Virus record (IMG/VR): IMGVR_UViG_3300009605_000039
Span: 1 to 42,468 of that record
DNA: 42,468 bases
Direction: 5' to 3' (one strand)
From: a virus
A program made the position numbers and the translations under genes. Of this stretch, positions 1 to 8,232 are shown one piece after another. The notes under the pieces were generated by a model. The model saw nothing but the letters and a program-made list of their open reading frames with translations. It had not been told where the DNA came from and searched no databases. How positions within the stretch are numbered: the first letter of the stretch is position 1; each line of letters opens with the position of its first letter.

Positions 1-1508
1 GTTGCCTGACCGACAGGTGAGGACACATTAGCTGTGTCGTTTTGTGCAGCGGCAGCACCAGTGGGATTAGTCGCAGCCGTCGCGCTCGTTGTGGTCTGTG
101 TGTTTGAGGAACTGTCGGAGCCATAAGACTGGCTTGATCCGCTAAAAGCCACATACTCATCGGTTCCATATACAAAGCCACCTACCATGCCCCCGCCGTC
201 ACCGCCGGAAATTCCTGACGAACCAAAAGTCTGTGACCAGTTCCCACCGCTAGAAACACTCACTGACGGCACCAGCGCAGCTACCTCGTCAGGCGAGAGT
301 AACTCGATGTTTAAACGCTCTTCGGCAACCTCTTCTTTTTCTTCTTCGAGCAGTTCCGCAGCGGCTTCCTCGACTACCAATTCAACGACCTCCGCCTCCA
401 GCTCTATAATGAAGGTAGCTGTCTCTTCCAGAAAGACCTCCTCCTCTTCAACGAACTCCTCAAACAGCTCCTCGAAAATATCCTCACGGGCTTCCTCACG
501 CAAATCGGCCTCTTCGAGCATCTCAACTTGTTCCTCGAAGAATACCTCAAGCGTAAAATCGTCTGTAAAATCCTCTGTAAAATCTTCAGTGAAGTCCTCT
601 TCGAAGAACATCATCGTTTCCATATTTTCTTCGTCAGAGAAATCACCCGCAATCATCACAAAATCAGTCTCGTCACTGAAGCTGTCCTCGCCCGTAAAGG
701 TGTCGAACTGCCCGTCATCTGACCCGTCAAACTGTCCGTCATCAGAACCGTCACTGTAAAAGTCAAAGGTGTCATCAGACTCATAATTGAAGTCGTCTTC
801 ATAGATGGGATCAGGCACCGACTCGCAACCAGGACTGCTTGGGAATATCATGCAATCTATAGCGCTAGGCGTTGCAGCGCGAAAGCTGCTGTTACTCAAC
901 GATGACATGTCGTGACCGTACAAAATAAGTTCGTTATCCGAAGACGTTGGGCCGGTATAGCCGGATAACCAAAAACGGTTCCGAGCGAACTGGTAGTCAG
1001 TTGATTGGTAGGTGTCCACATCGCCATACCGAAACTCAAACGAGTTGTCTGCATTAAGCACAATCTGGAAAGTGAAGTAGTTTTGGGTGGAGTATTCGGG
1101 AACACCGTACCAACCAGTGACAAAAGCCGAAACGCCTCCTGTTCCTGTCGTTGTCATAGTGTAGGGATTGCCAGTTAGTGTCTCACCGTAGCGGGTATCA
1201 GGGTCGCCCCAGAGGCCGAACAGGGTGTTTCTAGGCGTATTTGAGCTATCAATCTCATAAGCGTTGCAGCAGAGATTAGAACTGGTACTGAACGAAAGAA
1301 AGCCATTGGAGCTTACCCACGCATCATCATAATCATTTCCAAAATAATTAAACGTAAATGGCAAATCGACGTTCACACTCTGATCGTCGCCTAAATTCAA
1401 AGCGGTGCCTGTACCCGGTAGCAAGCCAGACGTAATCTCATTGACCTCGTAATCCGCCGCGAAAGCAAAGGACGGCAAGCACAAAAAAAGAGTGGCCCAG
1501 CGCATCAT
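1..1508 (-). CDS. Secreted phage protein with NIDO-like domain and acidic repeats (partial, runs off left edge)
   Basis: At least 502 codons are open with no stop before the window edge. The N-terminus is a Sec signal peptide (MMRWATLFLCLPSFAFA, then ADYE). Residues about 30 to 190 read as a nidogen-like beta domain, with the typical run LPFTFNYFGNDYDDAWVSSN followed by an aromatic/Gly-rich stretch ending in a WLSGYTG-like strand. A very acidic segment follows (DDGQFDGSDDGQFD, then EDFTEDFTEDFTDDF), then a long Glu-rich putative helix or coiled coil, then a Ser/Gly/Thr-rich tail. The start ATG overlaps the stop of the preceding gene (ATGA). It is the most distal gene of the late operon, after lysis genes. 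Function is unknown; export to the periplasm or outer surface is inferred from the signal peptide. Many spurious reading frames lie opposite this low-complexity sequence. Confidence 0.75.
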   Translation of the reverse strand, partial: MMRWATLFLCLPSFAFAADYEVNEITSGLLPGTGTALNLGDDQSVNVDLPFTFNYFGNDYDDAWVSSNGFLSFSTSSNLCCNAYEIDSSNTPRNTLFGLWGDPDTRYGETLTGNPYTMTTTGTGGVSAFVTGWYGVPEYSTQNYFTFQIVLNADNSFEFRYGDVDTYQSTDYQFARNRFWLSGYTGPTSSDNELILYGHDMSSLSNSSFRAATPSAIDCMIFPSSPGCESVPDPIYEDDFNYESDDTFDFYSDGSDDGQFDGSDDGQFDTFTGEDSFSDETDFVMIAGDFSDEENMETMMFFEEDFTEDFTEDFTDDFTLEVFFEEQVEMLEEADLREEAREDIFEELFEEFVEEEEVFLEETATFIIELEAEVVELVVEEAAAELLEEEKEEVAEERLNIELLSPDEVAALVPSVSVSSGGNWSQTFGSSGISGGDGGGMVGGFVYGTDEYVAFSGSSQSYGSDSSSNTQTTTSATAATNPTGAAAAQNDTANVSSPVGQA

Positions 1509-2434
1509 CTACGTCGCCTGCTGACTGGCCGGATGAATGGTTGTGGGGGAGCTTTATATCCTGGCACCGCTTCTGGGTTCGCTTCCCATCCCGCAGCAGC
1601 TTCTTCGCCAATCAAACCGTTGAAGGGACAGGGAGTTCCCGCCATTGCCATTGACTCAAACACGCGCTCGTCCTGGCATAAAAGCGATACAGCAGCGACT
1701 CTCATGCCCATGTCAAAAAGAGTTTTGCCGAGTTTCATTCTTTCGCAATTCATGTCGCGCACACCCTTACCTCCAGCCAGCCCGAAAAATTGCGTCTGAA
1801 GAGCACCGGACGCGGAGGTCATACAAACATCCTGAGAATAAGAAGACATGACGGTAGGGGCCATAGCGGTAGGCGGTGGTGAAACAATGCGCTGCGTCAC
1901 ATCTTGGGTGCTGTTTGAAGTGGAATTGTTCGTGTTCGTATTTTCAGTTGTCGTGTCTGAGGTGACGTTCTGAGTTGCGGTGGAAACGGAAGTTGACGAG
2001 TCGGTATTGACGTTATTTGTCGTCGAATTACTTGTCACCGCCGAGTTTGTGGTTGAGGTGTTTACATTGGTGTTGGCCGACGTCGATTGGTTAACGTTCG
2101 TATTAGAATTTGTGTTGGCCGAAGTGCTGGAAGAACTGTTAGTCCCAATGTTTCGTATCGTTTGATCGCCGGAATTTATGACGTTATTTGTATTAACATT
2201 CGTGTTGGAATTGGTGTTTACATTGGTATTTTGATTAATTCCCCGAATGGTCTGATCGCCACTGGAAATGTTGTTATTGGTATTCACGTTGGTATTAGAA
2301 TTGGTATTGGTGTTTGTCGTCGTCACATCGCTCGTAGCATCAGTGTTGTAATTGACCGTGCTGGTTTGCGCTGACGCACCATAGGAGGCCAGAAAGCTAA
2401 GAGCAGTAATCGTTGCGGCAATTCTCCATCTCAT
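1505..2434 (-). CDS. Secreted Asn/Thr-repeat protein with conserved C-terminal domain
   Basis: The 309-residue product starts with a Sec signal peptide (MRWRIAATITALSFLASYGASAQ). Residues about 25 to 185 are almost only N, T, S, V and D, in TNTN, NVNT and TSNS runs, with two copies of an SGDQTIR(G/N)I module about 40 residues apart. The C-terminal 120 residues are ordinary sequence: SYSQDVCMTSASG, then MNCERMKLGKTLFDMGM and SLLCQDERVFESM, with several cysteines that could pair in the periplasm, and a basic end. It shares the MRW start and export signal with the next gene and overlaps it by four bases. I do not recognise a function. The low-complexity arm could be a surface spacer; that is inference. 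Confidence 0.8.
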   Translation of the reverse strand: MRWRIAATITALSFLASYGASAQTSTVNYNTDATSDVTTTNTNTNSNTNVNTNNNISSGDQTIRGINQNTNVNTNSNTNVNTNNVINSGDQTIRNIGTNSSSSTSANTNSNTNVNQSTSANTNVNTSTTNSAVTSNSTTNNVNTDSSTSVSTATQNVTSDTTTENTNTNNSTSNSTQDVTQRIVSPPPTAMAPTVMSSYSQDVCMTSASGALQTQFFGLAGGKGVRDMNCERMKLGKTLFDMGMRVAAVSLLCQDERVFESMAMAGTPCPFNGLIGEEAAAGWEANPEAVPGYKAPPQPFIRPVSRRRR

Positions 2435-2448
2435 CTTACTCTAGCTCC

Positions 2449-2862
2449 TTAACTCTCAGCTAACCCTTCTAAAATCTTGCGATTTTCCAAATGCTCTTTT
2501 TCAATATCATCCTTGGACTGACCAAAATACGCCACGCCGTTATGTGTATCAATAAGCAGTTGGTTGACCGTGCTATCTTCGCAAACAAACTCTCCCAAAA
2601 TGCGCCCAAACTTTCCACGGGAGTCGTCCAGCTTCGTTCTCAAAACTTGATCGCTACGAAGCGGTAATCTTTCCTGCACAAACGCCTTCGCTTTGCGGCC
2701 ATATATCTTCTCAACCTTATCGCTCGTCCGGCTCTCCGGCGTATCTACACCGTACAGCCTAATGCGCTGCTTTTTCAGCCAGACGGAGAAGCCAAGATCA
2801 ATATCAACGTCAACTGTATCGCCGTCTACTATCTTGGTAATGACGCACTTGTACTCGAACAT
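2449..2862 (-). CDS. Staphylococcal-nuclease-like (SNase/TNase) nuclease
   Basis: The 137-residue protein is a single SNase OB-fold domain. The family signature is complete: VDGDTVDVDID near residues 12 to 22 (calcium-binding aspartates), R35 and D40-x-x-E43 in RLYGVDTPES, and R87 in KFGRILGE, matching the known catalytic Arg, Asp, Glu and Arg. Known members cleave DNA or RNA with calcium. There is no signal peptide, so it would act in the cytoplasm or after lysis. It sits five bases after the holin gene, in the lysis block. Possible roles are host nucleic-acid degradation or debris clearance at lysis; the sequence cannot tell which. Confidence 0.9.
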   Translation of the reverse strand: MFEYKCVITKIVDGDTVDVDIDLGFSVWLKKQRIRLYGVDTPESRTSDKVEKIYGRKAKAFVQERLPLRSDQVLRTKLDDSRGKFGRILGEFVCEDSTVNQLLIDTHNGVAYFGQSKDDIEKEHLENRKILEGLAES

Positions 2863-2867
2863 AATGC

Positions 2868-3281
2868 CTATTTAGCTCTCTCAGTCAGCACACCGCTTTT
2901 CAAAGATGCGGATTTTGTCTTTTCAAAAGTGCGAAGTGTCCCCAGCCCCAACATTCCCGCCAAAACAGGCAACATCACACCCATGTCGGCTTGTGGGATC
3001 ATAAACCCAAAACCTGACGCAATAGGGGAGACAAGAAAATTCACGGCGAGGCCGCTCACACAAACGTATCCGCAGAGTGGACGCCAGCTCGATTGAAACC
3101 AGTTTCCTTTAGCGTCTGCGGTGTTCAATTCGATTTGAGCGAGAGCATTTTTAGCTGCCTCTTTGTCGGCCATCGTCGCAATCTCATGTGCGAGCTTGTT
3201 CTTCTGATCCTTGTCTTCGATGACTTTATCAAGCAAGCCCGTTACAGGGCCAACCAAAGTTCCTACGATTGAGCCTAGCAT
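2868..3281 (-). CDS. Holin of the GTA 3TM type
   Basis: The 137-residue protein matches the layout of the gene-transfer-agent holin family (GTA_holin_3TM). It has an N-terminal hydrophobic or amphipathic helix (GSIVGTLVGPVTGLLDKVIE), a charged helix with KLAHEIA, the family-typical WFQSSWRPLCGY block, and two C-terminal membrane segments (about residues 70 to 95 and 98 to 115), ending in a basic tail. It would permeabilise the inner membrane to release the endolysin. Neighbours are the one-TM protein two bases upstream and the M15 endolysin. The same family is best known from alphaproteobacterial gene transfer agents and related phages. Confidence 0.85.
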   Translation of the reverse strand: MLGSIVGTLVGPVTGLLDKVIEDKDQKNKLAHEIATMADKEAAKNALAQIELNTADAKGNWFQSSWRPLCGYVCVSGLAVNFLVSPIASGFGFMIPQADMGVMLPVLAGMLGLGTLRTFEKTKSASLKSGVLTERAK

Positions 3282-3282
3282 T

Positions 3283-3444
3283 TTACATTATCCAGATTGC
3301 GAACGCGCCGATAACGGCACCGACACCCATCGAAATCCACGAACCCGTCAAAGGGTTACGCCGAAGAAAACCGCGCCATCCCGACCACGCTTCTTCTGCA
3401 TCTTCACGAGCATCCTGTATTGTTTCTTTTGCCTTCTTAGCCAT
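3283..3444 (-). CDS. Small one-TM protein of the lysis cluster
   Basis: This is a 53-residue protein: a charged amphipathic N-terminal half (MAKKAKETIQDAREDAEEAW), then RRNPLTGSW and one C-terminal membrane helix (ISMGVGAVIGAFAIWIM). A strong GGAGG site lies six bases before the ATG. The shape resembles the C-terminal anchor of ElaB/DUF883 proteins, but that is only a resemblance. Its place between endolysin and holin suggests a holin modulator, antiholin or second holin; this is inferred from context only. Confidence 0.75.
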   Translation of the reverse strand: MAKKAKETIQDAREDAEEAWSGWRGFLRRNPLTGSWISMGVGAVIGAFAIWIM

Positions 3445-3468
3445 AACGACCTCCTAAGTGTTACTGTT

Positions 3469-3921
3469 TCACTCTACTAAGTCTGTCCAATCTGAACCTG
3501 AAAATACCCGTGCGGAGCCACGATTTGTACCTGTAGCCTTGTAACTGCAATGGACCCAGCCGGACGCAGGCTGGCCTTCCTTGTAAAACTCCAAGATCAA
3601 CTGGTCGAACACAAGATTGTCTTTGACCCAAAGCGCGACCTCCTTGTTGGAAACACCAGGAACCTCGAAATCCACCGCCTGTCCTGTGATATGCTGCGAT
3701 CTGCTTGATGAACCAATCGCCGTGTTTAGCTCAGGGCAGCGAAACGCGCTATTTGGGACAAATGGTATCCCATAATTAACTCTGACAGGCTCCAAAATCT
3801 TCTCGCAGAGGATGGTTAGATTTTCGATCTCTTCCTCTCCAGGCACGTTCTCAATGCCTTTGCGCTCTGCGGTGGAGGATTTTGTCAGCTCCTCAAGCGT
3901 AAAATGCGGCGAGAGTTTCAT
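3469..3921 (-). CDS. Endolysin, peptidase M15 family (D-Ala-D-Ala / L-Ala-D-Glu type)
   Basis: The 150-residue protein has the M15A zinc-peptidase signature: SAFRCPELN near 58 to 66, SQHITGQAVDFEV with H77 and D84 as zinc ligands, and GWVHCSY with H124 as the third. Members cleave peptide cross-links of peptidoglycan. It has no signal peptide, so release would depend on the holin encoded downstream. The start overlaps the end of the upstream small gene by four bases (ATGA). The length is normal for phage single-domain M15 endolysins. Confidence 0.9.
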   Translation of the reverse strand: MKLSPHFTLEELTKSSTAERKGIENVPGEEEIENLTILCEKILEPVRVNYGIPFVPNSAFRCPELNTAIGSSSRSQHITGQAVDFEVPGVSNKEVALWVKDNLVFDQLILEFYKEGQPASGWVHCSYKATGTNRGSARVFSGSDWTDLVE

Positions 3922-4100
3922 TGCTCTGCTGCCTCAATTTCGCCTTCTTCTTCCTCGACAGGCCCAGCGCCATTTAAGTTTAATTGCGGCTGGACTTGCG
4001 AACGAATTTCTCTAATCAGACCTTCAACTTGATTGTATGGGCCTAGTCCCAAGCAATGCAAAACAATGTTAACTTGGTCGAGTGTAAGGTTTAATTGCAT
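3918..4100 (-). CDS. Small conserved phage protein, function unknown
   Basis: The 60-residue protein reads MQLNLTLDQVNIVLHCLG, then LIREIRSQVQPQL, and an acidic C-terminus (EEEEGEIEAAEQ). The pattern of LTL-x-QVN followed by a short amphipathic LIREI helix is typical of a small helical protein often found beside tail and lysis genes in marine phages. No enzyme motif is visible. It overlaps the endolysin gene by four bases and is probably co-translated with it. Confidence 0.7.
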   Translation of the reverse strand: MQLNLTLDQVNIVLHCLGLGPYNQVEGLIREIRSQVQPQLNLNGAGPVEEEEGEIEAAEQ

Positions 4101-4120
4101 TAACCGCGCTCCGTTTTAAG

Positions 4121-4444
4121 TTACCAGGGTAAATCCGGCCTTCTTGCTGCCGGAGTAGCTATGTCATCTGTTTGCGCTTGGACATCCGCCTGAACCTCGT
4201 TTCTGTTCACGCCTGCTGCCCAAATCCAGCCCAAGACTTGATTAAGTGTTAAACTGTCATACGCGGTGAAGGCGTCGCCCCGTGTGTATTGCACAGAACA
4301 ACTGCCATATTTTGATCCGGTACGCCCAGATTCAACACCAGTGCATCTCCAATGAACGTCACAAACTACATTAGATTGGCCTTCAGCGCTGGCATGGCAG
4401 ACCAGTCCATTCTCAGGTATGGACCAAGTGAAAGTAGCGGCCAT
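4121..4444 (-). CDS. Small tail-associated protein (DUF7936-like)
   Basis: The 107-residue protein begins MAATFTWSIPENGLVCHAS and contains VVCDVHWRCTGVE, YGSCSVQY, TLNQVLGWIWAAGVN and a terminal DLPW. This order matches a small family usually encoded directly after phage tail-fibre genes (DUF7936, recalled from memory). Its start overlaps the stop of the tail-fibre gene (TAATG), so it is likely made together with it. It may be a fibre-associated or tip protein; the role is not known. Confidence 0.7.
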   Translation of the reverse strand: MAATFTWSIPENGLVCHASAEGQSNVVCDVHWRCTGVESGRTGSKYGSCSVQYTRGDAFTAYDSLTLNQVLGWIWAAGVNRNEVQADVQAQTDDIATPAARRPDLPW

Positions 4445-7380
4445 TATGAATTTCCTTTCTCTACCGCGCTTACGCGGGCTTTAAGTTCGTCGATCTCCCC
4501 CAAGGCTTCCTGCAAAGATTTCGTAAGTATAGGAATTAATGTCTGATATGCGACACTTAAATATTTCTCACCTTTAACAATGCCCTCTGCGTAAATTTTT
4601 CCAGCTAGAGCTTGCTGTAATTCCTGAGCAATAAATCCTGGCTGAATGGAGGTGTCTTTTGAGTAATTGCTTTTGTAGCTGAATGTTACAGGACGCAGAT
4701 TTGCTACGACTTTTGAAGCATCATTCAAATCAGCTATGTTTTCTTTTAGTCTCTCGTCGGAACCATTTACATATGCCCCTTGGCCCCAAACTCCCGTGCC
4801 ATTGCATTGGAGATTGTAGGCACCTTGGTCAGATGACCCGGCAATCATAACCTCTCCAGCTTGGGTAATCCGCATCCTCTCTGAAGGGCCTGATCCTGGG
4901 CCTACGCCATTAGCCTTGGTGTAAAATCGCATGTTCGCGCCAGCCGCAGAGCCGCTGTGATTTTCCGAGGCATAAGCTGAAATCATCGCGCTGGATGCAA
5001 ACAAATTATTGGCGCTATCCTCACCCCTCATTCCAAAAGAACCCAAGCCTTCACCAGAACTGGGCTGAGAACCATCTTCTTTGACCAGAAGAACGCCGCC
5101 ACCTGCGCCAGCGCTTAGAACCGCAATTCCTAGATTAGTGACTGTTGGTTCAGCGTTATACCCAACAGCCACATGGTTTACCCCGCCATTAACGTACAGA
5201 GCGAATTGCTGTGAATTAGATTCAACACGGAAATCTGCGTCTGCTCCGGCTTCGTTGATTGTTGTCTTACCATCGAAGGACGACACGCCTGTTACAATTA
5301 AGGTATCGTCCGATTCATCCCAGAGCATGTATTTGCCGGAAGTAGCACCAAAGAACTTTACGTCCTTTCCTGTATCATTCACGCCAACGGACAAAGTGCC
5401 ATCAAGCTGAACATTGCCGTCAATATCAACAGCGTCGAGGTTAGTAGTACCTGCTATGTCGGCATCGCCGCTAATATCTAAACTGCCGCTATCAAGAACA
5501 CCTGTCAGCGTTATATTGCGAAAACTTGCTATGTCTTTGTTGCCATCAACTACAACAGTCTTAGAGGCAACTACCGTGCCAGCCGACGCTGTATCGTTAA
5601 AATTTAGCTCCGCTGCGGTGGTGGTAACGGCTGTGCCGCCAATAAGCAGCTTATCTTTGACAATATCGACAAGCGCACCACCCGCCGTTAGTAATTTGTC
5701 AGCGGATTCATCCCATTCAATGTAAGCACCGCTTGTGTCACCGAAAAACTTTACGTCTTTGCCTGTGCCATCCACACCGACTGTAATCGTTCCGTCAACC
5801 TGCACATTTCCATCAATGTCCACCGCATCAAGATTTGTTGTGCCAACCAAGGTGGTTGTTCCGGTGACGGTAAGAGTGTCTTCACTCTGATCCCATACGA
5901 GTGATTTTCCAGTAGTTGCGCCGAAAAATGTGACATCGTGACCCGTATCATCAACACCAACACTAACTGCTCCAGTAAATAGGCTTGTTCCAGTAACAGC
6001 TATGTTGTGCGAGCCAATGGTTGCGCCGCCTAGTGCCAGGGATGTGGCTGTAGGCGTACTTAGAGCGGGGGAGCCGCTGAATGTCGGACCAGCCGACAAA
6101 ACCATGTTTCCTGTGCCTGTAACGGCATTACTGAGCGTCACTCCGCCATAGGTAAGGGCCGCAGACATTGTAGTTGCGCGGGTGAGCGTAATAGCGCCGG
6201 TTGAAGTCCCGGCCAAAGTAATTGTGCCGGACCCTTTGGCATCAACAGTTAAGTTTTCATTTGTGCCGCTTGATAGGACAGATAGCGCCACGCCTGCCGT
6301 AGCAGCAGCAGATGCGATGTTAATGCCCGTGGCTGATGATCCGGTGGACGCATCGACGTTAAATGCCGGGTTTGTTGCTCCATTAAGACCGACAGATAAA
6401 GCGGTTGCCGCAGATGAGGCAATTAGTAACGAGTCAGCCGACTCATCCCACAAGCAAGACATGCTGGCGGTTGCACCAAAAAATTTAACATCCTTACCCG
6501 TGTCGTTTACGCCAACCGTAACCGTGCCGTCTATTTGGACATTACCATCAATATCAGTGGCATCTAAATTTGTAGTACCGACCAGAGTGGTCGTACCCGT
6601 TACTATTAAGGTGTCCTCAGATTGATCCCACAGCAAAGATTTCCCAGTGGAAGCGCCGAAAAGAGTAACATCATATCCGGTGTCATCCACGCCTACCGTA
6701 ACGGTATTGCTGATCTGTGTTGCACCACTAATATCAACAGCGCCGTTAATATCCAGCGTAGTCGTTGTGATTTCGACTTCTGTATCAGCATCTATATCTA
6801 GCTGACCATCAGCCGACGAGTATATTTTAAGAGCGTTATCTCTGAACTGAACTTCGTCCGTTGTCGATAAAACAACATCTGTCCCGCCGCTTGTATTCCC
6901 AATGGCAAGAACTTCTGCAAGCGTGTCAGCCGTATCTATCTGGTCATCTACATATTTTTTAATTGATTGTTGGGTGCAAAGCAGAGTGGCGCTGTCACTC
7001 GCCATATTATCTTCGTCTACAATGTTTGTAACGGAAACGGACCCCGTTCCAGATAGATTGTCAAATTCAAAGGTGGTGGCATCAACAGTCCCAACAACTA
7101 TTAGACTGTCTGCGCTTTCGTCCCACAGCATATACTTGCTGGCAGTCGCGCCAAAGAATTTAACATCGTGTCCGGTGTCATCTACACCGACAATAACAGG
7201 GCCAGTAAAAGTGTAACCGCTGCTCGCCCCAGCAAAGGCAAGGGCATTTGAGCTATGGGTAATTGTTACGTCGCTAGAGTTCCAATTAATTACGCCCCCA
7301 CTATCTAAGATGAGGTCGGGGTCTACCCTATCGAAGATATAATTGAGCTTTCTGACCTCTTTGTCATCAAATCGGGCCAC
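4444..7380 (-). CDS. Long tail-fibre protein with six repeats and S74 chaperone domain
   Basis: The 978-residue protein opens with a short N-terminal region. About six copies of a 35-residue unit follow, built on VGVDDTGHDVKFFGA, a K/S-x-LLWDES core and ADSLIVTG, alternating with TTNLDAxDIDGNVQxDG linkers. These are typical trimeric beta-fibre repeats. Residues about 690 to 830 form a block also present in the neighbouring fibre gene. The C-terminus has the peptidase_S74 intramolecular chaperone: SDERLKENIADL, NLRPVTFSYK, PGFIAQELQQAL and a final coiled coil, which in the family trimerises and then cleaves itself off. The start is GTG directly after the previous stop, with GGAGG upstream. It most likely binds the host surface. 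Confidence 0.9.
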   Translation of the reverse strand: MARFDDKEVRKLNYIFDRVDPDLILDSGGVINWNSSDVTITHSSNALAFAGASSGYTFTGPVIVGVDDTGHDVKFFGATASKYMLWDESADSLIVVGTVDATTFEFDNLSGTGSVSVTNIVDEDNMASDSATLLCTQQSIKKYVDDQIDTADTLAEVLAIGNTSGGTDVVLSTTDEVQFRDNALKIYSSADGQLDIDADTEVEITTTTLDINGAVDISGATQISNTVTVGVDDTGYDVTLFGASTGKSLLWDQSEDTLIVTGTTTLVGTTNLDATDIDGNVQIDGTVTVGVNDTGKDVKFFGATASMSCLWDESADSLLIASSAATALSVGLNGATNPAFNVDASTGSSATGINIASAAATAGVALSVLSSGTNENLTVDAKGSGTITLAGTSTGAITLTRATTMSAALTYGGVTLSNAVTGTGNMVLSAGPTFSGSPALSTPTATSLALGGATIGSHNIAVTGTSLFTGAVSVGVDDTGHDVTFFGATTGKSLVWDQSEDTLTVTGTTTLVGTTNLDAVDIDGNVQVDGTITVGVDGTGKDVKFFGDTSGAYIEWDESADKLLTAGGALVDIVKDKLLIGGTAVTTTAAELNFNDTASAGTVVASKTVVVDGNKDIASFRNITLTGVLDSGSLDISGDADIAGTTNLDAVDIDGNVQLDGTLSVGVNDTGKDVKFFGATSGKYMLWDESDDTLIVTGVSSFDGKTTINEAGADADFRVESNSQQFALYVNGGVNHVAVGYNAEPTVTNLGIAVLSAGAGGGVLLVKEDGSQPSSGEGLGSFGMRGEDSANNLFASSAMISAYASENHSGSAAGANMRFYTKANGVGPGSGPSERMRITQAGEVMIAGSSDQGAYNLQCNGTGVWGQGAYVNGSDERLKENIADLNDASKVVANLRPVTFSYKSNYSKDTSIQPGFIAQELQQALAGKIYAEGIVKGEKYLSVAYQTLIPILTKSLQEALGEIDELKARVSAVEKGNS

Positions 7381-8232
7381 TTAGCCTCCGTCCATCTCTT
7401 CCATAATTGCATCAAGACCGTATTTGTCGTTGATAAAGCGAAGGATCTTCTCAACATCAATCCGAAGGCGCTTGCCAGTAACGCTGTGAACAGAATCAAA
7501 TACCCACTCATTTGTTTCGCTGTCATGCGGAGAAAGAAGCGTTGCATTGCCCGCAGCGTCCATTACGCGCATTTCGCCGGAGGTTGAATAAAGGCTACAG
7601 CCATCTGCCAGTGTCCCCACAGGAGCGGTGCCGTTAAAAATTTGTAAAGCGTTGGTTCCTACGGTTGTTCCTCTAACTGCCGTACCGCCAATAGAAACAT
7701 TGCCTACGGAATCCATACGCATTCTCTCTGCGGGAGCCGAGCCAGGGCCAACACCGACAGCTTTAGTATAGAACCGCAAATCGGCTCCGGCAGCAGAGCC
7801 ACTGTGATTAACCGTAGCATAAGAGGAAATTGATGCGCTGGCCGCAGCAAGCGTGTTGGCGCTGTCTTCACCCCTAAAGCCGACAGTACCTAAGCCTTCT
7901 CCTGAGCTTGGGAGACTTCCATCCTCCTTTACAATTACGAGCCCGCCAGTTTCATCGCCACTTAGGATCGTGATCCCTTTGCTCGTAATTAGATTTTCTA
8001 CGCTATACCCAACACCAACATTGTCTAATCCGCCATTCACATAAAAAGCGTATTCCTGACCATTGCTCTCGATGCGAAAATTTACGTCTGCGGAGGCGTC
8101 GTTAAAGCTAATGTCGCCGTCGAAACTCTTGGTGCTTGTATTCAAATAGGTCAGAATACCGTCAAACTCAGCATTGAGATCACTGGCGGTGAGGATTTCT
8201 GAAATCCAGGTTTTTGTTCTTGATAGGGCCAT
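7381..8232 (-). CDS. Second tail-fibre protein, shares a block with the long fibre
   Basis: The 283-residue protein begins MALSRTKTWISEILTASDLN, a common phage fibre start. Residues about 45 to 175 are clearly homologous to the part of the long fibre before its S74 domain: shared strings include KEDGS-PSSGEGLG, RGEDSAN, NHSGSAAGA and RFYTKA-GVGPGS. It lacks an S74 domain and ends with EWVFDSVHSVTGKRLRIDVEKILRFINDKYGL, a C-terminus seen on marine phage fibre proteins. It abuts the long-fibre gene with no spacer. It is likely a shorter fibre or adapter that carries the long fibre. Confidence 0.8.
   Translation of the reverse strand: MALSRTKTWISEILTASDLNAEFDGILTYLNTSTKSFDGDISFNDASADVNFRIESNGQEYAFYVNGGLDNVGVGYSVENLITSKGITILSGDETGGLVIVKEDGSLPSSGEGLGTVGFRGEDSANTLAAASASISSYATVNHSGSAAGADLRFYTKAVGVGPGSAPAERMRMDSVGNVSIGGTAVRGTTVGTNALQIFNGTAPVGTLADGCSLYSTSGEMRVMDAAGNATLLSPHDSETNEWVFDSVHSVTGKRLRIDVEKILRFINDKYGLDAIMEEMDGG

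Noticed and set aside
1-60. Terminal repeat shared with the right edge
   Set aside because: The two edges do not match on reading either strand.
187-759. Ser-rich open frame on the plus strand
   Set aside because: It is antisense to the low-complexity acidic part of the secreted partial gene; GAx/TCx codon complementarity creates it.
1533-2374. Several open frames opposite the Asn/Thr-repeat gene
   Set aside because: They mirror the repeat; no ribosome sites or domain patterns, and the opposite strand has a signal peptide and conserved C-terminus.
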